Positions 9,678 through 20,280 of a DNA stretch of 64,000 nucleotides are shown in pieces. Below the pieces are notes generated by a model, which made no database searches, was not told where the DNA came from, and saw only the letters and a list, made by a program, of their open reading frames with translations. Source of the DNA: Spinacia oleracea. Taxonomy: Eukaryota; Streptophyta; Magnoliopsida; Caryophyllales; Amaranthaceae. Made by a program: the position numbers and the translations under genes. Numbering within the stretch: the stretch's first letter is position 1; each line of letters begins with the position of its first letter. Where the stretch lies: positions 5,133,143 through 5,197,142 of the forward strand of contig NC_079491.1 in the NCBI RefSeq assembly GCF_020520425.1, written 5' to 3'.

Positions 9678-9848
9678 TGGCTAGTTCCCTTTGTAGAAAA
9701 GGCTTTGGTGCTTCACAAAGAAAAGATTAATATGGAACTTAAGATGGTGGAATCCGAGCTTGAAGCAGAGTTGTGTGAAATGAAAAGAAGATTGGTTGAG
9801 CAGAGAAAGCTTGTTTCAGAGATCCAATTGGTCTCTGCATTCACTTAA
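9678..9848 (+). pseudogene. Fragment of MATH/coiled-coil tail gene
   Basis: This 57-codon frame reads WLVPFVEKALVLHKEK, continues as a charged coiled coil, then VEQRKLVSEIQLVSAFT and a stop. It matches the ends of the tail exons at 51263-51715 and 46795-47169, which read WLVPFVEKALALHKN and EQRKLVPESLLV. There is no upstream exon and no start codon, and the flanks are unrelated, so it is an isolated fragment of the same family on the opposite strand about 37 kb away. MATH-and-coiled-coil proteins in plants have a similar (F)KLDWL...EKAL C-terminal region. Confidence 0.6.
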
Positions 9849-10792
9849 TTACTCACTTAATTACGCCCACCCAATATATAGTTGTTTAATTTCTTTTTCC
9901 TGTCATTAACTTAATTACTCCTCTCTTTGGTGAGCAAGTCATAGTCTAGTACAACATTTTTTATTCTCCCCTATAATTTTCCCTTAGCCGTGATCAAAAT
10001 CAAAACCCAATTCATTTTTCAAATAGAATTAGGTATGGGGGGCATGTTTAAAATAGACATATCATTTGAGCCCAAAAGCTAATAAAAATACACTTAAGTC
10101 CAGTACTACTCATAAGGCCTCAAAGGCCCAACAAAACACTATATATACCCCCTCAAGGGCAAGATAAAATGGGTCATTCTCTAACCCTAGAGAAGTCACC
10201 CGATTCTCTCTCCCCAAAAGACTCTGAATTTATAAATCAACTCTGACAACGGAGGCTCCGCCTCGATGACCCGTCCGGCCCAGAGTTCATCTTGGAGGCA
10301 TCGTACGTGGCCGGAACTCAAGACACCAAGAACGCTCAAACCATCATCATGACATCATTTCAACCCCAAACAGTAGGATTTAAGGTTTGCTGAATCAGGC
10401 ATTGACTTTTAAGACGATATCCAACAAAACTAATTTCACAATATCAATATGTATACAAATTTACACGACTAGAATTAAAAATTAGGGTGATTTGCTATGT
10501 AAACCGGTTGTACAAGGAGTATGGTACAAATAAATGTGAACATATATCTAAAGACAGCCTTGGTTGTTAGTTGTTACCCTAAGATGTGCAACCAATTGTA
10601 TGGTGATGATCAATTTCCGAAAGTAGCTACAAAGTTAAAAGTTAACCCCAAAATATAGTATGATCAATAATAGTATGACAGAATCGAGAAAGGCAACCTT
10701 GATAGTAAAGGAAACAAGTTTTGTATAGCCTACAAAATACAGATCGGTAACTCGAGGAATTCGATCTGTATTATGTCTAAACATTGCAACTA
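9849..10792. other. Intergenic; possible old LTR-like segment
   Basis: No gene is seen. About 10020-10370 is less AT-rich than its surroundings and reads like the transcribed end of an LTR element (TATATATACCCCCTC followed by CTAACCCTAGAGAAG and a GC-rich tail), but no partner copy or ends were found, so it is only suspected. A short hairpin, CAGATCG ... CGATCTG, lies at 10740-10770. Confidence 0.3.
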
Positions 10793-11069
10793 TCAAAATG
10801 AGCACCACTTGAATTTAATATAAGACCCCTGTCTTTGTTGTTGGAAGTCCTTACACAGCTCCGGCAAAGATGTCAACTTCTTCTTCATGTCCATATATTC
10901 GTGCTTTATTTCAAAATCTTTAATGTTATGCCACCAATATTTCTTGCATAAATTCCCCTTACAACAGCATTCTTCATCTCCCGATTTCTTATCGGCTAGT
11001 TTTTCACACAAGTACTGAAAATCAAACATATACTAATATAGTTTAAAACACCGTATCTCATATATAGTA

Positions 11070-11322
11070 CTACCTCCGTTTCAAAAAGATTTTTACGCTT
11101 TGAAAAATATGTCCAAAATTCAAAACTTTGACCATAAATTCTCACTATTATATCTATCAAAAATTATCTGAAATGTCTTGTTAGATTCATCTCGAAATGT
11201 ATTTTATAAATATCAATTTTTTATAATTTTTTGTCATACGAAATTGGATATATTAACGGTCAAACATTGCATTGAAGTCCGTGCAAATAGTAACTGTAAA
11301 GATGTTTTTGAAACGGAGGTAG
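11070..11322. mobile_element. Stowaway MITE (253 bp) in F-box intron
   Basis: The inverted ends are CTACCTCCGTTTCAAAAAGA and its near complement TTTTTGAAACGGAGGTAG. A TA duplication lies at 11068-11069 and 11323-11324. It sits in the last intron of the F-box/LRR gene, so it need not have harmed splicing. No coding capacity. Confidence 0.85.
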
Positions 11323-11635
11323 TAATACGTAAACAACTTGAATAGAAATGTAATCCAATTACGTACCTTAATCAAAGCATAACAATACCCATATGTGCTT
11401 AAGATAGTCGGACAGGTATTCCAAATCAAGCTATCTATAAAAGCTGTTGAAATTTCCTTGTCAAGTCTACAGAGTATAGGCACTTCTAGGTGAAGCCTAC
11501 GTTGGGAAATATGTCTTGCTTCACATTCATCTTGAACGTAATCGACCTTGCAAAATCAACCCAAAAAAATCACTTAATTAATGAAACAAGTTAACACATG
11601 ATCACAAAATTGAGAAATCAGAGGTAGGTTGTAAC

Positions 11636-11830
11636 ACTAAAAGAATTTGTATCTCTAATAACGACGGGGTAAAAATCCCGTCACAAAAGGTTTTTTGAGA
11701 CGGGGCTAACAACCAAACAAAGATGGGAACCACCGTCACAAATGTCTTTTACGATACGGGATTTTCCATTAATGACGACCACTTTTATGACGGATTCGCG
11801 ACAGGAGTAAACAATGGTTGCACGTACGTA
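11636..11830. mobile_element. Degenerate CACTA MITE (ACGACGGG family)
   Basis: The segment begins CACTAAAAGAATTTGTAT and contains ACGACGGGG, ATCCCGTCAC, GAGACGGGGCTAACAACC and ACGGGATTTTCCATTAATGA. These are the ordered blocks, in reverse orientation, of the intact copies at 27325-27604 and 40804-41070. The far end is lost. It lies in the second intron of the F-box/LRR gene, just beside the donor site. Confidence 0.65.
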
Positions 11831-12369
11831 CCCACTTGGAATCCGCAACAGTAACAGATAGGAAAACATATATGTTTTCTTCAATCTGGTCTAGAAACTT
11901 CTTTTAAGTCGATGAACCACGAGTTAAGAGCAGAATACACCTTAAAATAGAACGACATACACCGTACCGTAGGTGGTATGTTAAGAAAAGTAAACGTTGG
12001 AATTTTCACATTTCCATAATATCGAAATTTGCTTAATTTTGGACAGTCAATATAAACCTCTTCCACCCCATTACCAATAAAGTCAAAATCACACAAATTT
12101 GGACAATCAACGTAAATCGTTTTAAGTGAATAATTGGAAAGTAAACTTAAACTCTTGAGATGAATATTAGCTGCTTGAATCCTATTAACACCTTGGACAT
12201 CTTTAAGATCCACTTTCTCAATCAATGGAAACGCCATTGTAAGATCTTCAAACAGATTAGGCTCGTTAACAGAGCAACTAAGCTTGAGATCTCTGATATT
12301 ACTACAAGCAGATGGGGTGATCACCAACTTCGAACCAATATTTCGAAAATCAAAACTAGGAAGGTTTTT

Positions 12370-13127
12370 CAATGGCTACAAAGAAAAGGTAGCCACCATA
12401 ATAGTATTCAATCTTGACCATTTATTATTGAGAGACCAATCGTGTCCATTCATTGCTTTGACTTAAAAAAAATAGATAAAAGAAATAAAAAATTTAAAAA
12501 ACAAAAAAAATATGTTTTTGAAATTAAAAACGGTTTTTCTTTCTTCCTTTGTCTTTTTATTTTTTTTAAAAAACTGCCTTTTACCCCAAAAGAATAAAAA
12601 TGTCCGCAAAACCAGAAAACCTCCATTAAAATCAACAATTACTATCTTTTCTAATTTTTATAAAAGAGTACAATCATTCTTTAAGTCTTTCATCAATTAA
12701 TGATTGTATTTTAGAAGAAATCATCAACACCCAGTTCATCCATTAATGATAACAATAATAATTATAATAATATCATATCTTCTTTCCACTTGATTTTCTT
12801 GAAACTTTAAGAAATAAAATGAGAAGAGCAAACAAGAAGTAAATCATAAAATTAGAAATGAAACAAATTATTGGGTCATGAAAGCTTGAAGAAGCTCTTT
12901 TTTTTAATAGTAGGTTGAAGAAGCTAGAAAATGTATAATTTAATTTACCCGTGTTCCCGTAACTGATTATAAATTGACCTTCCTAATTTGTTATTTCAAT
13001 TTAATTTAAAACTATTTTTTATGTTTTTATTTTTTTAGTCAATTAAATGAATGGTCTGGATTTAATACTAAATACCAATGGTTTAGATTTGAAGATTATA
13101 GTGGCTACAGTTTTATTGTAGCCATTG
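12370..13127. mobile_element. TIR MITE (758 bp) inside F-box coding sequence
   Basis: Both ends read CAATGGCTACAA as inverted repeats. The similarity continues for about 90 bp through GTAGCCAC.ATAAT and GACCATT blocks. The element separates two collinear halves of the F-box/LRR coding sequence. I see no clear target duplication: the flanks are TTTTA and AAAAA in the gene's orientation. The superfamily is therefore open; Mutator-like is possible. The interior is AT-rich without coding capacity. Confidence 0.7.
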
Positions 13128-14274
13128 TAAAATTATCCTAGTTCCTGTACAATCAACATTATCGAGTAAGCTATAATCTGTACCTTCGATAGTAGCCCTC
13201 TTTAGGTTAGGAAATATCGAGAGTTTAAGGGATTCAAACAAAAAAGCGCAATACTCAAAGTGTATAACTTGAATTTCTGGGCAACAACTTGATAAGTTAC
13301 TTAATGCTTCATCATCCACTATAACTTGTAACAGCTTCAAATGTTGCAAAGAAGAAAACATACCCACATTGTTGTTGTTGATTAACTTGCACCATTCGAT
13401 AGAAAGAGATTGTAACTTGTTATTAGAAGCAAGTACAGTTGTGTAAGGGAACTCGTAACATACACCCCCTGGTGCTACTGCATCAAAAATATCATCATAC
13501 CAATGAGAGTCTTTTGTTTGCACAGAAACATACAATTCCTCGGCCTTAATTTTTCCAACCAAATCAATTAACCGATCAACACTTGAAAATTCATCGTCAG
13601 ATACAACAACAACATCCAATGTTAATTTAAGCACGGGTTGTGAGTTGTGTTGTATCGTTAACAAGTGATTTTCTGCAAAATCCATGAATTTGTCCCTAAT
13701 TTCACAAAGTTCAGGCTCTTGCCCAGTTTTGGCAGAAAGTAGTAATAGTGATGCAAAGGAATTGTGATCGTAATGCAAAGATGGACAAATGTTGTAGGAA
13801 ATGCATAATGTTTCCCAGTCTTTGGTTAAAATGCAAGTTCGACCTGCATCTTTAATCGGAACAAATGATAGAATGTGGTGAACAATGTGCTCCGGCAACT
13901 GCGAAATCCGATTATTGCTCATTGATTGATCACACCTACCTTAAACAAAATTAATTAATCGACAAAATTACGTACTATTCTGCAATTAGGGCTTTATTTT
14001 TCAAATACTTGTAAATCAAAATTGAGAATAAATCGTCAACAAAGAGATAAAAGGAAGTTACCGGTGATGTTGTTGTTGTTGTTATTGTGCCGCCGATGTT
14101 AGCACAGAGAATTGCTCCAAATTTTAGAGATGCGTAAATTATAAAATTACGGAGTATGTATTTATGTTGGTGCCAGACTGAGAGTATTTAATTTGAGATC
14201 GGAACCTCAATCTTAAACGGGCCGGACAGCCCACTAATAGTTGTTGACTAGAATAGAAGTCCGTGTGTTGCATT

Positions 14275-14836
14275 TGCCCCTCTGATTTAAGAGTTTTAGG
14301 TTTGTCGTCTCTTTTCTACTCCCCTGGCCTATAAACTGGAGGACTTATTTATAGAGTTAGGGATCTTTAGGGTTTTAAATGTACTTTGGGCTTTTTAAGT
14401 TGGACTTAACAATCACGACCCATTTTATAATTTTAACCCTTTTTGTTGGGTTTTTACCATTAAAATAAATCCCCTCAAAAAACCCATTAATATAAACGAG
14501 TTTATAACTAAAATGGGCCAAATTAGTTTAGGAACCCAAATTAATTAATTCTATTGACAGTCAAATAATTACCGAGTCAATACTTTGACTTTTTGACCCA
14601 AATAATATCCAACGTGACACATTAATGAATTTTTCGTGCCTACAGATTGCCCACTCGAGACTGTACCACGTACACAAAATGCCCCCTCGAAACTGTACCA
14701 CGTACCCAAAACTTGATTGGTCACGCCTCTTAACCATGAGTTAGATAAATTTTACTTTTGCCAGCAACTTTTAATTCTAGTTGATAAAATTGTCTACCTC
14801 CTTTGATTGGATGCTCAACATTATATTTTTCTGAGG
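14275..14836 (+). repeat. Direct repeat, copy 1 (pair with 18.12 kb)
   Basis: About 560 bp match 18121-18746 in the same orientation with many small changes. Shared blocks include AGTTGGACTTAACAATCACG, AAATTAGTTTA, GTCAAATAATTA, ACTGTA.CACGTAC, CCAAAACTTGATTGGTCACG and TTGGATGCTC.ACATTATA. The two copies lie about 3.8 kb apart. They could be the LTRs of an old element or a plain duplication; I see no coding remnant between them. The stretch 13928-14274, upstream of the F-box gene, holds its likely 5' region. Confidence 0.65.
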
Positions 14837-15120
14837 GTCAGTAAATCAGCTTATCAGCAGAGTCTTTAGAATAAATTTCACTTTTATCATTTAACTGTTA
14901 AAGGTAAGATAGAAAAGGGACTTATTCTCAACTATTTACTAATTATTTCATCCTTTGATAACAAAAAAAAAAAAGGACAATAAGACAATGTTTTGTTGGT
15001 ATTGATAACAGGAAGCAGAGTTCATAGATACTGAATGTGAGGGTATCCTAAGTTGCATAAACTAGTTAGGCTGTTTAATGTGCAAAGTGATTAATTTTCC
15101 CAAACAAATCATTAGTTTTA

Positions 15121-15506
15121 GGCAAATTTGTCAAAAACTACCTTATAAAATATGATTTTTGCGAAAAACTACCTTATAAAAAAAATGTTGTAATAAACTA
15201 CCTTATAAATTTTTTATGTTGTAAGATACTACCTTTGACCATATTATGAGCATTAATTTAAAATTACGACGTTGACTTTACTAGGTGCATATTACGCGAC
15301 ATCTAACGGGAAAGACGTAATTAAATGGCACGTGACATATATATGGTAAAGTCAATCCCGAAATTTCGATCAAACGTTCATAATTCGGGAAAAGGTAGTA
15401 TCTTACAACATAAATTTTTTATAAGGTAGTTTATTACAACATTTTTTTTATAAGGTAGTTTTTCGCAAAAATCATATTTTATAAGGTAGTTTTTGACAAA
15501 TTTGCC
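15121..15506. mobile_element. Mutator-type MITE (386 bp)
   Basis: The terminal inverted repeats are about 115 bp and nearly perfect, starting GGCAAATTTGTCAAAAACTA. They are flanked by an exact 9-bp duplication, TTAGTTTTA, at 15112-15120 and 15507-15515. Each arm carries three spaced copies of AAACTACCTTATAAA. The 9-bp duplication and long arms fit Mutator. The well-kept arms and duplication suggest a young insertion. Confidence 0.9.
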
Positions 15507-15515
15507 TTAGTTTTA

Positions 15516-16392
15516 TTCAGATCTTCTGAATTCCGCATTTCCATATCATATACAAATTGTATACGGAGTAGTTAGACATTAAACATAGTTGCACAAGATT
15601 TAGCTTTTCAAGTAACGGGTTATAGCCAAATGAAATAATTAATCTTTTAACCAATCTTAAGATTGTTCCAATTTCATTAGTGATGCGGATTAGGAACATC
15701 ACACATTAATCAATAAAAGATTATGTTTAACAATTAAAAGAAAGATTTATTGTTCTAGTTCCTTTAATTTCTTTATTAAAATGAAAAGGAATTGAGAGAA
15801 TCTGAGAGATTTGTGAAATATCTTGCTACCGATATAATAAAATCCAAGAAGTTCCAATCAGATAAAATAAATACAATTCAAATAAGTTTAGGGGTTTTTA
15901 GGTCTGCCCCTTTAATTCTCAAACTAGTCATGTTCATACAACAAATTTTTGACAATCCTCAGTAAAAGCATACATTTCTCATACTTCATAAAACTTAATA
16001 CTACTACAAAATGGTTTTTTGATCTACCGAATTTGGGTTAGACCTGATCCACCTCTGAAAAAGCATGTCTAGATATTTGGGTCGGAATCTTGCCAGACCT
16101 GATCCATATTCAACCCATTATCATCTCTAGCTAGTGAACGAATGAAGACCATAATTTTTACATTATACTCAAACATGCATATATACATCGAGAACGACAC
16201 ATGTTACTTCTTGATGCAAATTTTTACCGTCAAAAACTCTTTCCTAAAAATCATATGGTTTTAAGAATCATACGAATAAAGTAATAATCATTCTATAAAG
16301 AGTTCAATTAAGAAGAACGGAGGAGGTTCCACCTTAAAACCATATGCCAATAAGGGGAGTACGTAACCACTTAACCTTATTAAATATTAAGT
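15516..16392. other. Intergenic
   Basis: No gene is recognised. The 61-codon minus-strand frame near 15517-15702 looks like chance. A block at 16335-16392, and its continuation after the hAT MITE from 16675, matches 19676-19790 (TTAAAACCATATG.CAATAAG followed by CTTTTATCAA), so an old repeat here was split by the hAT MITE. Confidence 0.4.
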
Positions 16393-16666
16393 TAGGGGCG
16401 GAATTAAAAGGGGCTGGCGGGGGCCATGGCCCCCTATGATATGTTCAAGTATTAAATATGCACTATAAAAGCACATGTCTAGTATAGCTCAAGTGGTTAT
16501 TTTCCTTAAAAATTGAAGGTGCAAGGTAGGCACAAGGTTCGATTCTTAACTCCCTTAATTTTATACGTAGTACTTAGTTTTCTTATTTTATTTTGGTTTT
16601 TCAATGTTTTAAAAATTATATGTTAAAATTTGGCCCCCCTATATATAATTTCTGGTTCCGCCACTG
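16393..16666. mobile_element. hAT-type MITE (274 bp) with Pol III-like boxes
   Basis: The right end reads GGTTCCGCCACTG and the left end TAGGGGCGGAATT, a decayed complement. A perfect 8-bp target duplication, TATTAAGT, lies at 16385-16392 and 16667-16674. Inside, around 16480-16545, TAGCTCAAGTGGTTAT and GGTTCGATTC resemble tRNA A and B boxes at normal spacing. No transposase. Confidence 0.75.
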
Positions 16667-16910
16667 TATTAAGTGATTAACTATATCTTCTTTTATCAAC
16701 ATAGGACTCTTACACATTATGTTTAATAAATCAAATCTTAATAATCTTTCTCATACATTTACCTACCACATCATCATTCTTCCTAATCACATCATCGGCC
16801 ATATATATCATACGGATCAAATTTTTTTACCCAGCTACAAGGGAGGTACGACACTACGACCCGTGGGCCATGGTTGCAATTCGGCCTGCATCAAACTCAA
16901 TCGCTAACTG

Positions 16911-18104
16911 CTGTACTCGGGTACAGCCAGCTCTGCTTGTACCCAAAAACGACGCGCTTATATTGTTTGTTCATTCTTGTCGACCGTTTGTTCTTCTTTA
17001 TTGTACTGTTTGTTCATTCTTATTGTACTGTTTGTTCTTTCTTGTTGTACTATTTGTTCTTTCTTGTTGTACTGTTTGTTCTTTCATGTTGTTTTTTAAA
17101 TTCATCATCAAATTTTCATAATTGTTGTATTTTTTGTTCTTTCTTCTGGAATTTTATGTTCTTTTTTTATATTGTTTGTTCTTTCTTGTTATTTGTTTGT
17201 TTATAATAATCATATGGTTAATGTTCATAATTAAATTCTTCATTAATCTTTTATTCTTTCTTTTTGTATTGTTTGTTTTAATTTTCTTGTTGTACTGTTT
17301 GTTCTTTCTTGTTGTTTTTTAAATTCATTCATCAAACTTATTGTTGTATTGTTTGTTCTTTCATGTTGGCTTTAAAATTCACTATAAAATTGTACATAAT
17401 TGTTGTATTGTTTGTTCTTTTTTCTGAAATTTTATGTTCTTTTTTATATTGTTTGTTCTTTTTTGTTGAATTATTTGTTCTTTCTTGTTTATTTGTTTGT
17501 TCATAATAATTATCTGCTTTATTGTTTGTTCTTTCTTGTTGTATTGTTTGTTTTTTCATGTTGGCTTTAAAATTCATCATAAAATTGTTCATAATTTTTG
17601 TATTGTTTGTTCTTTTTTCTGGAATTTTATATTTTTTTTATATTGTTTGTTCTTTTTTGTTGAATTATTTGTTCTTTCTTGTTTATTTGTTTGTTCACAA
17701 TAAATATATGGTTAGTGTTCATAATGAAATTGTTCACTTCATTGGTCTTTTATGTTTTTACAAGCGCCTATATTGTTTATTTCCAAATAAATAAATAAAT
17801 GTTCATTTCCAAAATAGTAAATGTTCATTCCAAATAAATAAATAAATGTTCATTTCCGAAATAGTAAAAGTTCATTTTTGTAGTTTATTTCCAAATAAAT
17901 AAATAAATGTTCATTTCCAAAATAGTAAATGTTCATTCCAAATAAATAAATAATTGTTCATATCCGAAATAGTAAATGTTCATTTTTATACCAGTATATT
18001 AATGTTCAGTTTAAACAACACAAAACGACATCGTTTTGGATGGGGGTACAACCAGCTTTGGCTGTACCCGGGTACAATAAGCTTTGGTTGTACCCGAGTA
18101 CAAC
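16911..18104. mobile_element. TIR element with GTTGTACTCGGGTACAACC ends
   Basis: The left arm (16911-16957, CTGTACTCGGGTACAGCC then GCTTGTACCCAAAAACGA) is inverted relative to the right arm (about 18022-18104, ending TGTACCCGAGTACAAC). The core is low-complexity: a TTGTTCTTTCTTGTTGTA-like array (16960-17700) followed by an AAATAAATAAATGTTCATTT array (17770-17990). Several overlapping reading frames here are by-products of these repeats and are not genes. No target duplication is clear, so the superfamily is open. The stretch 16667-16910 holds no gene. Confidence 0.55.
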
Positions 18105-18120
18105 AAAAAATTTGCGTATG

Positions 18121-18746
18121 TTGCTCCTCTGATCTACGAGTTTTTTTGTCATGTCTTTTGTCCTTTCCTGACAAATGACCTGGAGCACTTTATTTATAAA
18201 GTTAAATGTGCTTTGGGCCTCTAAGTTGGACTTAACAATCACGACCCATTTAAAAAAATCCCATAGAATAATTTTGTAACTTTGTGGTTGGGTTTTAAGT
18301 TTTAACCATTTAAAAAAATCCCATAGAAAAAAAACCATTAAAATAAATGAGTTCAATTGAAATAACTAAAATGTGCCAAATTAGTTTAAGAATTAATTTC
18401 ATTGATCGTCAAATAATTATCGAGTCCATACTTTGTTTTTTTGACTCAAATGATACCCAACGTTGCACATTAACGAATTTTCCGTGTTTACAAATTGCCC
18501 CCTCAAGACTGTATCACGTACACAATTTTGAGTGTTTGCTCGTGATTAAGTCTCGAATTTTTTGTCTTCAATTGGAGTTTTATTGTTTGAAACAATAATT
18601 ACCCAAAACTTGATTGGTCACGTCTCATATCCATGAGTTAGATAATTTTTACTTTTGCCAACAACTTATAATTCTAGATTGATAAAATTGTCAACCTACT
18701 TTGATATATATATATATATATTGGATGCTCGACATTATATTTTTCT
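18121..18746 (+). repeat. Direct repeat, copy 2 (pair with 14.28 kb)
   Basis: This is the second copy of the repeat described at 14275-14836. It contains an internal duplication of TTTAAAAAAATCCCATAGA (18248 and 18308) and an extra block at 18530-18600 absent from copy 1. It ends in TTGGATGCTCGACATTATA after an AT dinucleotide run at 18705-18720. Confidence 0.65.
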
Positions 18747-18929
18747 ATCTTCTTTTGTACTAATGTCCTTGCTGGAGATTAACTTTAAGAGTTTCCAAAA
18801 GTCAAACCATAAAACATTCATCCAAACAGATAAGAAGTTGCACAAGGAGGGGGAGGAGTCCAACCAATTTGGTTTCTAGTAGCTTGAATGTTATATATTC
18901 CTGTTAAAGTAGTTTCTTGAGAAGTGATA

Positions 18930-19440
18930 TTTCCAAGCTAAAGCTCGAGATTCAAGAATACATCTTTCTGGAGGTTTGTGGTATGGTTTAACACCCTCCC
19001 ATTTCTCCTTAACCAGATATTCCAAAGAAAAAACGAGAAGCATTTGATTGAATGATATGCATGCCTCGAATTAAGTAAACATTTGCGAGGCAATCTATCA
19101 AGAACAGCCAACCAGATAAAGATTTGATTTTAGGAAGGGTAGCAACCTTCCAAATCCAATTAAGATCACAATTATTATCCACAATGTCAGGCAGTTTAAA
19201 AGACTTGAGTGCAACTAAAAAATCAAATTTGCCATTAAAAGTAAAATCGGAGATCACAAAATCTTGGGGGTTATGGCATTGGTCGCAGATATGAACACTC
19301 TCACAAAAGTTCTGCAAATCAGTGGGAAAATCCCAAGCATTGTTATTCCAACATTGAGAGACAGTCAGGTTATCTTCCCCCTTGTTTAAAGTATCATAAA
19401 TCTGAGATCCAATAGTAGTACGTACTTTCTCTTGCCCTTA
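18930..19440 (-). mobile_element. LINE remnant (zf-RVT region)
   Basis: Read on the minus strand the segment encodes the C-terminal zinc-binding region found after reverse transcriptase in plant LINEs. It runs from LIGSQIYDTL, through CESVHICDQCHNPQDF, to WIWKVATLPKIKSL and LIDCLANVYLIRG. This matches the usual W..IWK...PPK...FLWR...DCL...NL pattern with changes. Only about 500 bp survive; reverse transcriptase and endonuclease regions are absent. It is a 5'-truncated, decayed copy. Confidence 0.65.
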
Positions 19441-19675
19441 ATACCGATTCATTTTGACTTTTTGCACTATTCACATAATTCACTCGGACCCGCGGATGTA
19501 GGCATTTATAACTTTTTTGTAATCCTCATCATGGTGATGTTTCATGGGTCAGATAGAATACAGTACAGTAAGGTCCCAGCTGTGGGTCTGGCTCTAATAC
19601 CATGTTAAATACGGGTCTGGGCCGCACCCGTCATCAATAGAGAGTCCACTTAACAAGTCCAACAGACGTTTCTAT

Positions 19676-19790
19676 CTTAAAACCATATGGCAATAAGAGG
19701 AGTAGCCCTTGACCTTATTAAGTATTTAACTCTCTTCTCTTTTATCAATGTGGGACTCTCAACGCATGATGTTTCATGGGTCAGATTTTA
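19676..19790. repeat. Dispersed repeat copy (pair with 16.33 kb)
   Basis: This stretch (TTAAAACCATATGGCAATAA followed by GAGGAGTAG, CTTTTATCAATGTGGGACTC) matches the block at 16335-16392 plus 16675-16720. The surrounding 19500-19870 is non-coding; GATGTTTCATGGGTCAGAT-like sequence occurs at about 19540, 19768 and 19840, so it is probably part of an unidentified mobile element. Confidence 0.5.
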
Positions 19791-20125
19791 ACACTTCCCC
19801 TCACGTGTGAGGTCCCTTTTCAATATGGGTCACATGTGATGTTTCATGGGTCAAAGTGTCTTTATCAAGATACCTTACTACTTACCACTGTGATTCGTAA
19901 TAGTCATCTGTTTCTTGTTGTTAGTCCATTATTATCGACTTCAAAGTAGAACTCAAATTTGTCTTTTAAGTACGGGTGCAGGAGGAATATCATACAGTTC
20001 AAATTTGCCTAACAAGTTGTTGACAAAATTTAATTAATTGCTCTAGCCCGTTCTTCACAAACTTTTCATAAAGGCCGATCTACGGTAATATATTGTGTGG
20101 CGGCCTAAAAAAGAAAGGTTATTCA

Positions 20126-20280
20126 AACACAACAAAAATTTGTACCATATTAACGACGAGAAATCCCGTCACTAAAGGCCAATAATGGCCTGTAGCGAAC
20201 CCGTCATATAAAATGGTCGTCATTAATGGAAAATCTCGTCGTTAACCCGTTATAAAAGATATTTGCGACGGTTGTTTTAT
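20126..20280. mobile_element. Degenerate CACTA MITE (ACGACGGG family)
   Basis: The fragment contains TTAACGACGAGAAATCCCGT, AAAGGCCAATAATGG, GAACCCGTCAT, GGTCGTCATTAATGGAAAAT and TTGCGACGG. These are the ordered blocks of the intact copies at 27325-27604 and 40804-41070, in the same orientation. Both termini are eroded. Confidence 0.65.

Larger units (their letters stand above)
10793..13922 (-). pseudogene. F-box/LRR protein gene, disrupted
   Basis: The start at 13920-13922 opens a frame with an F-box at residues 4-50 (ISQLPEHIVHHILSFVP, then CILTKDWETL), followed by leucine-rich repeat-like sequence (LQHLKLLQVIVDDEALSNL). F-box proteins are substrate receptors of SCF ubiquitin ligases; the target is unknown. 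The coding sequence is cut at 13127 by a 758-bp MITE. It resumes from 12369 (KNLPSFDFRN) and, apart from a shift of one base near 11897, continues to a donor at 11831-11832 (GTACGT). Further exons are 11546-11367 and 11014-10793, both in phase, ending in the KCWWH-like segment YWWHNIKDFEIKH. Introns 2 and 3 each hold a MITE. The insertion and the frameshift make it a likely pseudogene. Confidence 0.7.

Noticed and set aside
16870-17794. Many overlapping frames rich in C, F, L, V that look like membrane proteins
   Set aside because: They are translations of the TTGTTCTTTCTTG simple repeat in several frames and have no start context or conserved sequence.
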